Shown here: piece after piece, positions 41,431 to 51,499 of the stretch
Position numbering within the stretch: the stretch's first letter is position 1
Layout: every line of letters begins with the position of its first letter
Origin: Exiguobacterium aestuarii
Lineage (GTDB): Bacteria > Bacillota > Bacilli > Exiguobacteriales > Exiguobacteriaceae
Reading direction: 5' to 3'
Length of the DNA stretch: 64,000 nucleotides
Assembly (NCBI RefSeq): GCF_020171655.1
Contig: NZ_JAIVAC010000001.1
Location: 310,001 to 374,000 of the forward strand
Notes under the pieces: model-generated
Seen by the model: only the letters and a program-made list of their open reading frames with translations
The model's database searches: none
Told to the model about the DNA's origin: nothing
Program-made: the position numbers and the translations under genes

Positions 41431-42525
41431 ATGCTGAAAGGCTACACATACAGGCTCCATCCGACGCCGGCACAGGCCGAGTTCCTCATCAAGACGATCG
41501 GCTGCGCCCGGTTCATCTACAACAAGCTGCTCGAGGACCGCATCGCCATCCGCGAGGAGGCGAAGGCGGGGAGCGGAACGAGACGGAAACCGGCGACACC
41601 CGCCTCCTACAAGCCCCTCTTCCCGTTCCTCGCCGAGGCGGACAGCCTCGCGCTCGCGAACGCGAACGCGAAGCTGAACCTCGACACCGCGTTCGCGAAG
41701 TTCTTCGCCGGGACGGCCGGTTTCCCGGTGTTCAAATCGAGACGACGGTCGCGCGCCTCCTACACGACGAACAACCAGCACGGCACGATCCGCATCGAGG
41801 CGGGCAAGGTCCGTCTGCCGAAGGTCGGGTTCGTGCGGTTCACCCAACATCGTCCGTTCGAGGGCGTCATCCGGTCGGCGACGGTGTCGATGACGAGGAC
41901 GGGCAAGTTCTTCATCTCCATCCTCGTCGCACAGGACGATGAACCATGGATCCCAGCCGAGCACAAGGTCGGGATCGACCTCGGTCTGGGACACTTCGCC
42001 GTCATGACGAACGACGCGATGGTCTCGGAGAAGATCGACAACCCTCGCTTTCTTCGAAAATCCGAAGCGAAGGTCAAGAAGGCGCAACGCGCGCTGTCAC
42101 GCAAGAAGATCGGGAGTAAGAATCGTGAAAAAGCCAAATTACTTTTGGCTAAGAAACACGAAAAGATTGCCAACCAACGCAAGGACTTCCTTCACAAGCT
42201 GTCGAGACGAATCGTTGACGAGAACCAAGTCATCGTCGTGGAGACATTGAAGTCGAAGGACATGATGAAGGATCACAAGGTGGCGAAGTCCATCGGGGAT
42301 GTCAGTTGGTACGAGTTCGTCCGTCAACTTGAATACAAATCAAACTTCTACGGACGGACGCTCATCAAGGCGGACCCCTGGTACGCATCCACTCAGATCT
42401 GTTCCACTTGCGGCGTGAAAGGTCAGAAGAAGACGATGGATGTCCGTGAATGGACGTGTGCCTGTGGCGCGCATCATGACCGTGACATCAACGCGAGCAT
42501 CAACCTATTGATGTTGGCCGACTGA
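41431..42525 (+). CDS. tnpB: TnpB, RNA-guided endonuclease of an IS605-type element
   Basis: A 364-residue TnpB/OrfB protein. It starts MLKGYTYRLHPTPAQAEFLIKTIGCARFIYNKLLEDR, the typical N-terminal domain. The RuvC-like residues are Asp183 (GIDLGLG), Glu271 (VVETLKSKDM) and Asp352 (HDRDINAS), and the zinc finger uses CSTC near 324-327 and CACG near 343-346, so all catalytic residues are present. TnpB cuts DNA guided by a right-end RNA and promotes retention of the element. ATG 41431 follows GAGAAGGG. The 5' part uses GC-rich codons and the 3' part (from about 42100) looks like the host. Confidence 0.93.
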   Translation: MLKGYTYRLHPTPAQAEFLIKTIGCARFIYNKLLEDRIAIREEAKAGSGTRRKPATPASYKPLFPFLAEADSLALANANAKLNLDTAFAKFFAGTAGFPVFKSRRRSRASYTTNNQHGTIRIEAGKVRLPKVGFVRFTQHRPFEGVIRSATVSMTRTGKFFISILVAQDDEPWIPAEHKVGIDLGLGHFAVMTNDAMVSEKIDNPRFLRKSEAKVKKAQRALSRKKIGSKNREKAKLLLAKKHEKIANQRKDFLHKLSRRIVDENQVIVVETLKSKDMMKDHKVAKSIGDVSWYEFVRQLEYKSNFYGRTLIKADPWYASTQICSTCGVKGQKKTMDVREWTCACGAHHDRDINASINLLMLAD

Positions 42526-42646
42526 ACATCCTTCAGGGTGGGAACCACCCGACGAGCTTGGTAAACAACCGTGGCTAGTAAGAGCACGGTCTTCCCAAGA
42601 AGCTCCCCCTTCAATTTGCGAAGCAAATAAGAGGCGAGTAGTTCAC
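42526..42646 (+). ncRNA. Right-end omega RNA (reRNA) of the tnpB element
   Basis: Right after tnpB come three hairpins: GGGTGG-gaa-CCACCC (42536-42550), CCGTG...CACGG (42569-42589) and TTTGC-gaa-GCAAA (42615-42627), then GAAGCTCC-type and GTAGTTCAC end sequences. This is the layout of the scaffold RNA that TnpB binds; the RNA usually begins inside the 3' end of tnpB, which I cannot delimit. The guide would be the bases just past the element, in the 3' end of ykrA. Confidence 0.6.
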
Positions 42647-43419
42647 ATTAATTTCATCGCTTTCAGTCCATATTCGATGCCATCTTCAAGAATCGATTTC
42701 GTCACAAAGTCCGCAACGTCTTTCGCTTCAGAACGAGCATTTCCCATGGCAATCCCTGTCCCCACATATTGGAGCATGGCCAAGTCGTTCAAAGCGTCTC
42801 CAAACGCGTACGTATTCTCGAGTCGATAACCGTTCGCTTCGATAAAGTGACGAATGCCGTCGGCTTTACTTGCACCTTTATTGATGACGTCCATCGCATG
42901 TGGATGCCAGCGGATGAAGTCGAACTCATGATAGGCGTCGAGATAGTGATGCTCATCTTCAGGTGTACAGTAAAGGAGCGTCTGATAGACGTCTTCTTCT
43001 GCGTGGAAGTTTGGTTCGTAGCGCGGAATCGGCATGTCGAGTTCTCCGAGAGATTGCTTGACGATAGCGTCATCCGGTTTTGAAGCGCCGCCGCGATCTT
43101 GTCCCAGATAGACGAGGGTATGGTTGTTCGAAGTGGCATGAGTCGTCAAACGACCGAGTGCATCTTTAAATAGCGTGTTACGATATACGATTTCACCTTT
43201 ATGCACGACGATTTGACCGTTGTAACAAACAAGGCTATCGATTCCGACTCGTTCCGGGATATCCGATAACATCGCTGGTCCTCGTCCCGTCGCGATAAAC
43301 GTCTCAACTCCGTTTTCACGAAGCGCTTGAATCGCTGAAATCGTTGAAGGTGGAATATAGCTACCTTCATGCAAGAGTGTGCCGTCAATGTCGAAAAAAA
43401 CAACTTTTTGATCTTCCAT
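42643..43419 (-). CDS. ykrA: HAD-superfamily phosphatase, YkrA type
   Basis: A 258-residue Cof-type HAD hydrolase: nucleophile motif FFDIDGTLL at the N-terminus, TGR in motif II, and GDALNDLAML as the C-terminal motif. These enzymes dephosphorylate small metabolites; the substrate is unknown. It sits beside rnjA as ykrA does in B. subtilis. The start at 43419 follows GGTGA; one at 43431 is possible. The TGA stop lies at the edge of the tnpB element, so the last codons may have been changed by the insertion. Confidence 0.88.
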   Translation of the reverse strand: MEDQKVVFFDIDGTLLHEGSYIPPSTISAIQALRENGVETFIATGRGPAMLSDIPERVGIDSLVCYNGQIVVHKGEIVYRNTLFKDALGRLTTHATSNNHTLVYLGQDRGGASKPDDAIVKQSLGELDMPIPRYEPNFHAEEDVYQTLLYCTPEDEHHYLDAYHEFDFIRWHPHAMDVINKGASKADGIRHFIEANGYRLENTYAFGDALNDLAMLQYVGTGIAMGNARSEAKDVADFVTKSILEDGIEYGLKAMKLM

Positions 43420-43631
43420 TTGATTCACCATTCTTTCTCTTTGTCTAAAAAATATGTTTTCCGATCCCACTAAAAGGATAACACGAAATAGGGAAACTAC
43501 CACGAATATCACATCGTTAGTGAAATATTGCCATGATATGAGCTATAATGAAAAAAGAATCTTACGGACATATTCGAGAATCACTTATGTTTCACATAGA
43601 TGTATTAATAATTGAAGTAAGGAGAGATTAA

Positions 43632-45299
43632 ATGAAGTTTGTTAAGAACCACCAAACAGCCGTGTTCGCATTAGGCGGACTAGGAGAAATCGGGAAGAAC
43701 ACATACGTTGTTCAATTCCAAGATGAAATCATCGTCATCGATGCGGGAATCATGTTCCCAGAGGATGACTTGCTTGGGATTGACTATGTGATTCCGGATT
43801 ACTCGTATTTGATTAAAAACAAGGACAAGGTAAAAGGGGTATTCATCACGCACGGTCACGAAGACCATATCGGGGGAATTCCATTCTTACTTAAGCAAGT
43901 TCAGTTACCGATTTACGCGACAAAACTTGCGCTTGGTTTGATTAAAGTAAAACTCGAGGAGCATGGATTGTTGCGTGAGGCGGAACTCCACGAAATCGAT
44001 GAGGATTCACTCATCAAATTCCGTAAAACGAGCATTTCGTTCTTCCGTACGACGCACTCGATTCCGAACTCGCTCGGTGTTGTCGTCAAAACACCACAAG
44101 GGAACATCGTCCATACAGGTGACTTCAAGTTCGACTTCACACCAGTCGGTGAACCTGCCGATCTCGCCAAGATGGCGGAGATTGGAAAAGAAGGCGTGCT
44201 CTGTCTCTTGTCTGACTCGACAAATGCGGAAGTCGAAGGCTTCACGATGAGTGAGAGCGTCGTCGGGGGAACGATTAGCGAGACGTTCCGTAAAGCAGAC
44301 GGTCGAATCATCTTCGCCACATTCGCATCGAACATTTATCGTTTACAACAAGTCGTCGATGCGTGTGCTGAGACAGGACGTCATCTCATGATTTTCGGTC
44401 GTTCGATGGAGAAAGTTATGACAATCGGGCAAGAACTCGGATTCATCAACGTTCCGAAAGGGATGATCATTGAAGCGAATCAAATGCGTCACTATGACCC
44501 GAACGAGATTGCCATTCTTTGTACCGGTTCACAAGGTGAACCGATGGCCGCGCTTAGTCGTATCGCGAACGGGACACACCGTCAAGTGTCGATCATCCCG
44601 GGAGATACGGTCATCTTCTCATCTTCTCCGATTCCGGGGAACGCCATCTCGGTCGGGAAGACGATTGACCAGCTGTATAAAGCAGGGGCTGACGTCGTGT
44701 ACGGGAAGTTGACGAACATCCACACGTCTGGACACGGTTCGCAACAAGAACAGTTGTTGATGATTCGTCTCCTCAATCCGAAATTCTTTATGCCGATTCA
44801 CGGGGAGTATCGCATGTTGAAGAAACATGCGGAGCTCGCTGAATCAGTCGGGATTCCAAAAGAGAATAGCTTCGTCATGGATAACGGAGAAGTGCTCGCT
44901 GTCGATTCTGAGTCGGCTGCGGTCACTGGTAAAATTTCTGCGAACGCCGTTTACATTGATGGGAATGGAATCGGCGATATCGGGAATATTGTATTAAGGG
45001 ATCGTCGTATCCTTTCTGAAGATGGACTCGTCGTCGTTGTTATCAGTATCGATGGCAAGACACGTAAACTCGTTTCAGGACCGGATATCATCTCACGTGG
45101 GTTCGTCTATATGCGTGAATCAGGTAGCTTGATTCGCGACGGCGAACGTTTGTTGAAGAAAACCGTCGAGCAAGGGTTGTCAAATAAACAGATGAAGTGG
45201 TCGGAGATGAAGCAACTCGTATCCGATACGCTCACACCATATTTGGCACAAAAGACGCGGAGACACCCGATGGTCCTGCCGATTATTATGGAAGTATGA
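43632..45299 (+). CDS. rnjA: Ribonuclease J1
   Basis: A 555-residue RNase J1, the metallo-beta-lactamase/beta-CASP exo- and endoribonuclease of Bacillales mRNA decay. The zinc motif HGHEDH is at residues 74-79, followed by HTGDFKFD and the beta-CASP segments ([27 protein letters not shown]). The C-terminal domain is full length. AAGGAGAG precedes the ATG. The RNA polymerase epsilon gene (rpoY) that usually precedes rnjA is not found in the 118-bp gap. A strong terminator follows. Confidence 0.96.
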   Translation: MKFVKNHQTAVFALGGLGEIGKNTYVVQFQDEIIVIDAGIMFPEDDLLGIDYVIPDYSYLIKNKDKVKGVFITHGHEDHIGGIPFLLKQVQLPIYATKLALGLIKVKLEEHGLLREAELHEIDEDSLIKFRKTSISFFRTTHSIPNSLGVVVKTPQGNIVHTGDFKFDFTPVGEPADLAKMAEIGKEGVLCLLSDSTNAEVEGFTMSESVVGGTISETFRKADGRIIFATFASNIYRLQQVVDACAETGRHLMIFGRSMEKVMTIGQELGFINVPKGMIIEANQMRHYDPNEIAILCTGSQGEPMAALSRIANGTHRQVSIIPGDTVIFSSSPIPGNAISVGKTIDQLYKAGADVVYGKLTNIHTSGHGSQQEQLLMIRLLNPKFFMPIHGEYRMLKKHAELAESVGIPKENSFVMDNGEVLAVDSESAAVTGKISANAVYIDGNGIGDIGNIVLRDRRILSEDGLVVVVISIDGKTRKLVSGPDIISRGFVYMRESGSLIRDGERLLKKTVEQGLSNKQMKWSEMKQLVSDTLTPYLAQKTRRHPMVLPIIMEV

Positions 45300-45302
45300 T
45301 TG

Positions 45303-45336
45303 AACGGGCTGTAGGTGACTACAGCCTGTTTTTTTA
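45303..45336 (+). terminator. Terminator of rnjA
   Basis: AACGGGCTGTAG (45303-45314) pairs with CTACAGCCTGTT (45319-45330), followed by TTTTT. Confidence 0.92.
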
Positions 45337-45359
45337 ACCGCAAAGGAGGAGGGGAACTC

Positions 45360-46817
45360 ATGGCTAAAGAAAAAGGGAAAAAAGGATGGTTCAAGTGGGG
45401 ATTGGCCATCATCGCTGTCATTTTTCTCATCACACTTGTGTATCACCAAGTAAAACCGTTACCGGATGGGGTGTCACGACAATCTGAACCTTATCTCATT
45501 TCGGATGATCAAATCGACTTTCTTCATGATTTGACATATCAAGGAGAGGATACGGAGATTGTCGAGCAAGAAATTTTTAATGAAGTCGAACGAGCGATTC
45601 GGGAAGCTGAGGAATATATCGTCATGGACTTTTTCTTATTCAACCCTTATTCGAATGAAGACCGGCAATATCCGGATATCACGGCGCGATTGTCATCAGC
45701 GCTGCTAGAGCAAATGGAGCGATACCCGGACTTGAAAGTCGTCTTTATTACAGACGATATCAATACGACGTATAACGGGCACGTTTCCGACCACTTCGAT
45801 GTGCTAGAAGAGGCGGGGGTGGAAGTTGTGTACACGAATCTCGACGCACTTCGCGACCCAAACATTTTGTACTCCACGTTTTATCGGATGGCGCTTCAAT
45901 GGTTTGGGGATAGTCAGGACGGATGGTTGCCGAATCCGATGGCCTCGTCGGCACCGGATATTACCGTTCGGGCGTATTTAAGATTGCTGAACATTAAAGC
46001 GAACCACCGAAAAGTGATGGTGACAGAAAATGAAGGGTTCGTATTATCGGCGAACCCGCATGATGCGAGTGGGTATCACTCAAATGTCGGTGTTCATTTA
46101 AAAGGACCCATTTTAAAAGAGATAGCTAAAGGGGAACAAGCAGTCGCGACGTTCTCAAAAGGCGATGCACGACGTTTCCCGGACGATGACGCATTATCGA
46201 AGATCGAGAGCGCGCCGAACGATGCGCCGATGGAGATTCGTTACGTAACGGAAGGAAAGATTCAGGAGTCGGTGCTCGATGCGATGAATGGAGCGGAAGA
46301 CGGAGATACGATTTGGATCGGCATGTTCTACTTGGCTGACCGAAATATTATTCAAGCGATTGAGGATGCCGCTGGCCGAGGTGTGACCGTGAACATGATT
46401 CTCGACCCCAATACGAACGCTTTTGGTCGCTCAAAATCGGGATTGCCGAACTTACCTGTAACGGCAGAACTGAATACCGTCAATCCTGAACAGATCGAAA
46501 TTCGTTGGTATGATGTCGGCAAGGAACAATATCATCCAAAAATCCTATATGTGGATGGAGAAGAAAAGACAGTCGTCTTAGGTTCCGGAAATTATACGAC
46601 ACGAAATATGAACGATTACAACCTAGAAGCAGACGTCGAGGTAAAAGGAGAAGAGGATACAGCTTTCTTTGACGAGGTAGACGATTATTTCAATCGCTTA
46701 TGGAATAACGAGAATGGAACGTACACAGTGGCATATGACGAGATTCAAACCGACATCCCACTTGGAAAGTACGTGATGTATTGGCTTCAAAAAGTAACAT
46801 GGACGATGACGTACTAA
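45360..46817 (+). CDS. Membrane-anchored phospholipase D-family protein
   Basis: A 485-residue protein with one N-terminal membrane helix (residues about 12-30) and an extracytoplasmic PLD-like body. The second catalytic motif is standard (HPKILYVDGE at residue 392), but the first, NHRKVMVTENEG at about residue 216, has Glu where the HKD Asp is expected. PLD members cleave or transfer phosphodiesters, often of phospholipids; it could be a second cardiolipin-synthase-like enzyme, but the motif spacing differs from Cls. AAAGGAGGAGGGG precedes the ATG. Substrate unknown. Confidence 0.85.
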   Translation: MAKEKGKKGWFKWGLAIIAVIFLITLVYHQVKPLPDGVSRQSEPYLISDDQIDFLHDLTYQGEDTEIVEQEIFNEVERAIREAEEYIVMDFFLFNPYSNEDRQYPDITARLSSALLEQMERYPDLKVVFITDDINTTYNGHVSDHFDVLEEAGVEVVYTNLDALRDPNILYSTFYRMALQWFGDSQDGWLPNPMASSAPDITVRAYLRLLNIKANHRKVMVTENEGFVLSANPHDASGYHSNVGVHLKGPILKEIAKGEQAVATFSKGDARRFPDDDALSKIESAPNDAPMEIRYVTEGKIQESVLDAMNGAEDGDTIWIGMFYLADRNIIQAIEDAAGRGVTVNMILDPNTNAFGRSKSGLPNLPVTAELNTVNPEQIEIRWYDVGKEQYHPKILYVDGEEKTVVLGSGNYTTRNMNDYNLEADVEVKGEEDTAFFDEVDDYFNRLWNNENGTYTVAYDEIQTDIPLGKYVMYWLQKVTWTMTY

Positions 46818-46853
46818 AAAACAGCTATCCTCAAATTGGGGATAGCTGTTTTG
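46818..46853. terminator. Bidirectional terminator between convergent genes
   Basis: AAACAGCTATCC (46819-46830) pairs with GGATAGCTGTTT (46840-46851), with A and T tracts outside the stem. Confidence 0.9.
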
Positions 46854-46856
46854 ACG

Positions 46857-48482
46857 TTAGTTCGTCTCGATTGGATTAAACTCGTTCGTGTATTCGTATA
46901 AGAATTTCCCAGACTCTTTCAAGACGTCACTCTTACGGTGAAGCGAGAAGTGATCGTACGGTACGGTCTCTGTCTGAATATTATTCGTATACTTTTCGAG
47001 TAACAGAGAACTTGACGGCTCAATCAGATTAAACTCGCCGCCTCGTCCAGAGAAGGATAGCACTTGTACGGATCGTGGCCATGTCTCAAGTTTTGACTGG
47101 AACGCTTGTAGCCCGTCCGAGTTAGGTGATAAGTCACGGATGGCAGGGCTACCTGTGTTGATTCCAAAGTTACTAGCCGATAGGCCAAAGTTTGCGAGTC
47201 GAGTGCCGCCGAATGGACTATCAAACGTGACGAACTTATCGACGATGTATGTTTCCTGGTTCAAAATGTAGTTGGCAGCCGCAACGCCACCCATACTATG
47301 ACCGAGGATATACATGCGATCGAATGAGCGGTTTCTCGTTTTCTTATACGTTTCAATTGCTGAATTTAACCATTTTGTTTGATTGTTCAAAGAAGCTTCT
47401 GCATCCTCGAACTCGATTCGAACGATTGGACGATTCGAGCTGTAGTCATAAATTTCGCAGTCGGTTTTTCCTTTGACGGTAACCGTACAAAGGGCACCGT
47501 CGGTTGCTTGGCCACTCTCTTCCATCGCTTGCGAGAAGCGGAGGAACGTTCGGTCAGTCCCGAGTAGACCATGCACCGCGAAAGTAGGGATAAACTCGTT
47601 CGTCTGCGACGCTTGGCGAATCGCCTCGGTTTGTCGCTCATTCGCCAATTCTTGTCGGAATGTCCCGACAATCAATACGAGTGAAAGGGAGACAATCAAT
47701 AACCCTAACAGGCGCGAACGAATCGATGTTTCCCTAGGGTTACCGATGTTTTTTCGATATTTACGCCAAATGAAATACCCTAAAATAATCGCAGAGACAA
47801 ATACGATGATGGTGATCACCCATGCTTTAACGTTTGGCACATGGGCGACGAGTGTTAAATTATTTTGGCGTCCCCCGTACACTTGCCACTCGACATGCTT
47901 CATGGAGCGAAGGTCAAGGCCAGTCCCGTCTTCCACGAACACGCCGGTCGGAACGGTTAAATTAAAGCGGATATCGGCTTGCCGGATATATCGTTCCGCT
48001 AATTTCTTAGGTGAACCCGACAGTTCGACACCAGGTAAGTCAACCTGATCTAGTCGAAGATCGAGGTTCGTCTGCATCGTGTAAGAGTCGAACCAGATGC
48101 CCTCTCGTTGCTCGATATCGAATTGAATGTCAGGTGGGACGAGAATTCCGGCTGGACCGGTTTTCCATTCTTCTTTAATCTGTTGTAACTCATCCACATT
48201 GCGGAACGTCTTCTTCAAGACCATCCCTTCATAATCATCGGCGCTCGAATAATCTTCAGTCTCGTACCCATTATCCTCGGCCTGCTCCTTCCACGTATCC
48301 CAGTCGAGTCTGAGATTGAGCAACTTCATCACTGGGTGGTCGCGGAAAGCATAAGTGGTTTCGAGTGAAACGGATTGATCGTAATGCACGGTCGCATCGT
48401 AATTAATGCGCACACATCCGCCGATTAAAAGAAATAAAAATGGGAATAGTAACAACAGTGCCCTTTTTCTCGAGCTAAACAT
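46857..48482 (-). CDS. Lipoprotein fused to a DUF915-type alpha/beta hydrolase
   Basis: A 541-residue protein. A signal peptide with lipobox LIGGC (Cys23) is followed by an LppM/DUF3153-like domain (about residues 24-215), two hydrophobic helices (near 225-245 and 262-280), then an alpha/beta hydrolase with an HGLLGTDRTF oxyanion segment and the nucleophile Ser396 in GHSMGG, as in the DUF915 family. The two parts are normally separate proteins. The active domain's side of the membrane depends on both helices. ATG 48482 lies 1 nt after the def stop with a poor ribosome site, so translation is probably coupled. Confidence 0.78.
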   Translation of the reverse strand: MFSSRKRALLLLFPFLFLLIGGCVRINYDATVHYDQSVSLETTYAFRDHPVMKLLNLRLDWDTWKEQAEDNGYETEDYSSADDYEGMVLKKTFRNVDELQQIKEEWKTGPAGILVPPDIQFDIEQREGIWFDSYTMQTNLDLRLDQVDLPGVELSGSPKKLAERYIRQADIRFNLTVPTGVFVEDGTGLDLRSMKHVEWQVYGGRQNNLTLVAHVPNVKAWVITIIVFVSAIILGYFIWRKYRKNIGNPRETSIRSRLLGLLIVSLSLVLIVGTFRQELANERQTEAIRQASQTNEFIPTFAVHGLLGTDRTFLRFSQAMEESGQATDGALCTVTVKGKTDCEIYDYSSNRPIVRIEFEDAEASLNNQTKWLNSAIETYKKTRNRSFDRMYILGHSMGGVAAANYILNQETYIVDKFVTFDSPFGGTRLANFGLSASNFGINTGSPAIRDLSPNSDGLQAFQSKLETWPRSVQVLSFSGRGGEFNLIEPSSSLLLEKYTNNIQTETVPYDHFSLHRKSDVLKESGKFLYEYTNEFNPIETN

Positions 48483-48483
48483 G

Positions 48484-49023
48484 TTAGATCGGTTCGCCGT
48501 ATGTGTCTAGCGGATTCGACGTATTGATTCGGTCATAGAATAAAATACCGTCCAAATGGTCGAGCTCGTGCTGACACACGATCGCGCGCATACCCCGAAG
48601 ACGAAGCTTAATTGGTTGTCCGTCTCGGTCAAACCCTTCTAATGTGATTCGACGAAAACGAGGTACATTTCCTTTGACCACGCGGTCGACCGACAAACAT
48701 CCTTCCCCACCATTTAAAAATGTCTGTTCGACAGAGTGGCTCGTGATTTTAGGATTGAAAATCGAGAGTTTGAACGTTTCTTCCTCTTCTTGTAGCAAGA
48801 CTGTGAAGAAACGACGGGTTACACCGAGTTGTGGCGCGGCGATTCCGACACCACCTCGTAACTCGTATTTTTCGCTCATCTCTGGGTCTTGACTATTGAC
48901 GAGGAACGTCTCCATCTCGTCGAGTAGCGCCAAGTCCTCTTCGGTTGGCGGAATCGGTACTTCAATTGAACGTGCGCGAAGTCGTTCGTCTCCTTCGCGA
49001 ATGACGTCTTTCATCGTTAACAT
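48484..49023 (-). CDS. def: Peptide deformylase
   Basis: A 179-residue metalloenzyme removing the formyl group from nascent proteins. The three motifs are present: GVGIAAPQLG, EGCLSV and HELDHLDG. The insert EEEETFKLSIFNP and the DRINTSNPLDTY end are as in the longer YkrB-type deformylases of Bacillales. The ATG at 49023 follows AAGGAAG. It corresponds to ykrB, near pdh in B. subtilis. The next gene starts 1 nt after its stop. Confidence 0.94.
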   Translation of the reverse strand: MLTMKDVIREGDERLRARSIEVPIPPTEEDLALLDEMETFLVNSQDPEMSEKYELRGGVGIAAPQLGVTRRFFTVLLQEEEETFKLSIFNPKITSHSVEQTFLNGGEGCLSVDRVVKGNVPRFRRITLEGFDRDGQPIKLRLRGMRAIVCQHELDHLDGILFYDRINTSNPLDTYGEPI

Positions 49024-49149
49024 GTGCAACTTCCTTTCTATAAAACGTATATGATTGATTATATCATATTTAAAGAGAGAAGAATGTGGATGGTACAGAA
49101 GGTGAAACGAAAATGATACAGAGACAAAATGAATGTCATATCCCTTGAA

Positions 49150-49163
49150 TGTAAGCGTTTTAT
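49150..49163 (+). promoter_or_regulatory. Candidate cre (CcpA) site upstream of pdhA
   Basis: TGTAAGCGTTTTAT matches the cre consensus at 13 of 14 positions. Its centre lies about 60 bp before the expected start of the pdh transcript, a distance at which CcpA activates genes such as ackA in B. subtilis. Confidence 0.55.
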
Positions 49164-49180
49164 TTCAGTAAGCATATTTT

Positions 49181-49210
49181 TTGCGTTATTATAACAACCC
49201 GTTTTATACT
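49181..49210 (+). promoter_or_regulatory. Promoter of the pdhABCD operon
   Basis: TTGCGT (49181-49186) and TATACT (49205-49210), 18-bp spacing. The leader of about 140 nt contains AGGAAA/TTTCCT pairing (49215-49243) and a perfect 12-bp palindrome AGACAATTGTCT (49316-49327) just before the ribosome site. The gap 49024-49354 holds no gene. Confidence 0.55.
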
Positions 49211-49336
49211 AACTAGGAAACGGCAGGAGAGCATAACTTTCCTGAATTACGTTAATACAGATTGCTTTTTTGGACAGATACACGTAAGATTTGAGATAGT
49301 GTTTGATCACAAAAAAGACAATTGTCTCATAGTTGA

Positions 49337-50440
<1,104 letters not shown>

Positions 50441-50443
50441 GTT

Positions 50444-51421
50444 ATGGCTCAAATGACAATGATCCAAGCGATTACTGATGCGATGCGCGTTGAAATGAAA
50501 CGCGACGAGAAAGTACTTCTCTTCGGAGAAGACGTTGGTAAAAACGGTGGGGTATTCCGTGCAACGGAAGGCCTCCAAGACGAGCTCGGCGAAGACCGTG
50601 TCTTCGACACGCCACTCGCTGAATCAGGGATTGGTGGTCTTGCAATCGGTCTAGGTCTTACTGGATTCCGTCCGATTATGGAAGTTCAATTCTTCGGATT
50701 CGTATTCGAAGTATTTGACTCAATCGCAGCTCAAATGGCACGTATGCGTTACCGTTCAGGCGGCGCTTACAGCCAACCGATCACAATCCGTTCACCATTC
50801 GGTGGTGGAGTTAAGACACCTGAGCTTCACGCGGACAGCCTTGAAGGTTTGATGGCTCAGACACCTGGTCTTAAAGTCGTTATTCCATCGACTCCTTACG
50901 ATGCAAAAGGTTTGTTGATCGCGTCAATCCGTGACAACGACCCAGTTGTGTTCCTCGAGCACATGAAATTGTATCGTTCATTCCGTGGCGAAGTGCCTGA
51001 AGGTGATTACACAATCGAACTCGGTAAAGCAGATGTGAAACGTGAAGGTACAGACGTTTCAATCATCACTTACGGTGCGATGGTGCACACTTCACTTAAA
51101 GCAGCGGAAGAACTCGAAAAAGAAAACATCAACGTTGAAGTCATCGACCTCATGACAGTGAGCCCGCTTGATATCGACACAATCGTAGAATCTGTTAAGA
51201 AAACAGGTCGTGCGATCGTCGTTCAAGAGGCACAACGTCAAGCAGGTATCGCTGCAAACGTTGTAACTGAAATTCAAGAACGCGCAATTCTTCACCTCGA
51301 AGCACCAGTTCTTCGAGTAACTGCACCAGACACAGTCTTTGCATTTGCACAAGGTGAAGACATGTGGTTACCAGACCATAAAGATGTCGTTGCAAAAGTT
51401 AAGGAAGTTGTGAACTTCTAA
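50444..51421 (+). CDS. pdhB: Pyruvate dehydrogenase E1 component subunit beta
   Basis: A 325-residue E1 beta subunit of the transketolase fold. Conserved segments are [51 protein letters not shown] and the C-terminal transketolase domain with [11 protein letters not shown]-type sequence. It completes the ThDP site of PdhA. AAGGAG precedes the ATG, 3 nt after the pdhA stop. Confidence 0.96.
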   Translation: MAQMTMIQAITDAMRVEMKRDEKVLLFGEDVGKNGGVFRATEGLQDELGEDRVFDTPLAESGIGGLAIGLGLTGFRPIMEVQFFGFVFEVFDSIAAQMARMRYRSGGAYSQPITIRSPFGGGVKTPELHADSLEGLMAQTPGLKVVIPSTPYDAKGLLIASIRDNDPVVFLEHMKLYRSFRGEVPEGDYTIELGKADVKREGTDVSIITYGAMVHTSLKAAEELEKENINVEVIDLMTVSPLDIDTIVESVKKTGRAIVVQEAQRQAGIAANVVTEIQERAILHLEAPVLRVTAPDTVFAFAQGEDMWLPDHKDVVAKVKEVVNF

Positions 51422-51442
51422 GATCGTGTTGAATAAACGATG

Positions 51443-51460
51443 AGGGAGAATGTTCTCCCT
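51443..51460 (+). terminator. Hairpin between pdhB and pdhC
   Basis: AGGGAGAA (51443-51450) pairs perfectly with TTCTCCCT (51453-51460), with a 2-nt loop gap and weak T-tail. It probably tunes or stabilises the transcript rather than ending it, as pdhCD must be made. Confidence 0.5.
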
Positions 51461-51499
51461 TGTCGTGTTTACATGATGAATTGATGGGAGGAAAAACCA

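Larger units (their letters stand above)
41224..42646 (+). mobile_element. IS200/IS605-type element (IS1341 group) carrying only tnpB
   Basis: The left boundary is placed after TTTTTTAAC at about 41223 and the right one near GTAGTTCAC at about 42646; both are estimates. The left end holds the palindrome GAGAATTCTC (41234-41243) and a GC-rich hairpin region. Inside is tnpB; no TnpA (Y1 transposase) gene exists, so movement would need a TnpA in trans. The right end has three stem-loops, including one at 42536-42550. The first half is clearly richer in GC than the host genes. It lies between ktrC and ykrA. Confidence 0.8.

Noticed and set aside
40894-42087. A 397-codon minus-strand frame overlapping ktrC and tnpB
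   Set aside because: It runs antisense to two clear genes and is open only because the tnpB 5' half is GC-rich; composition is Arg-rich and no domain is seen.
47473-48048. A 191-codon plus-strand frame inside the lipoprotein-hydrolase gene
   Set aside because: Antisense to a gene with clear lipobox and GHSMGG; basic, low-complexity product.
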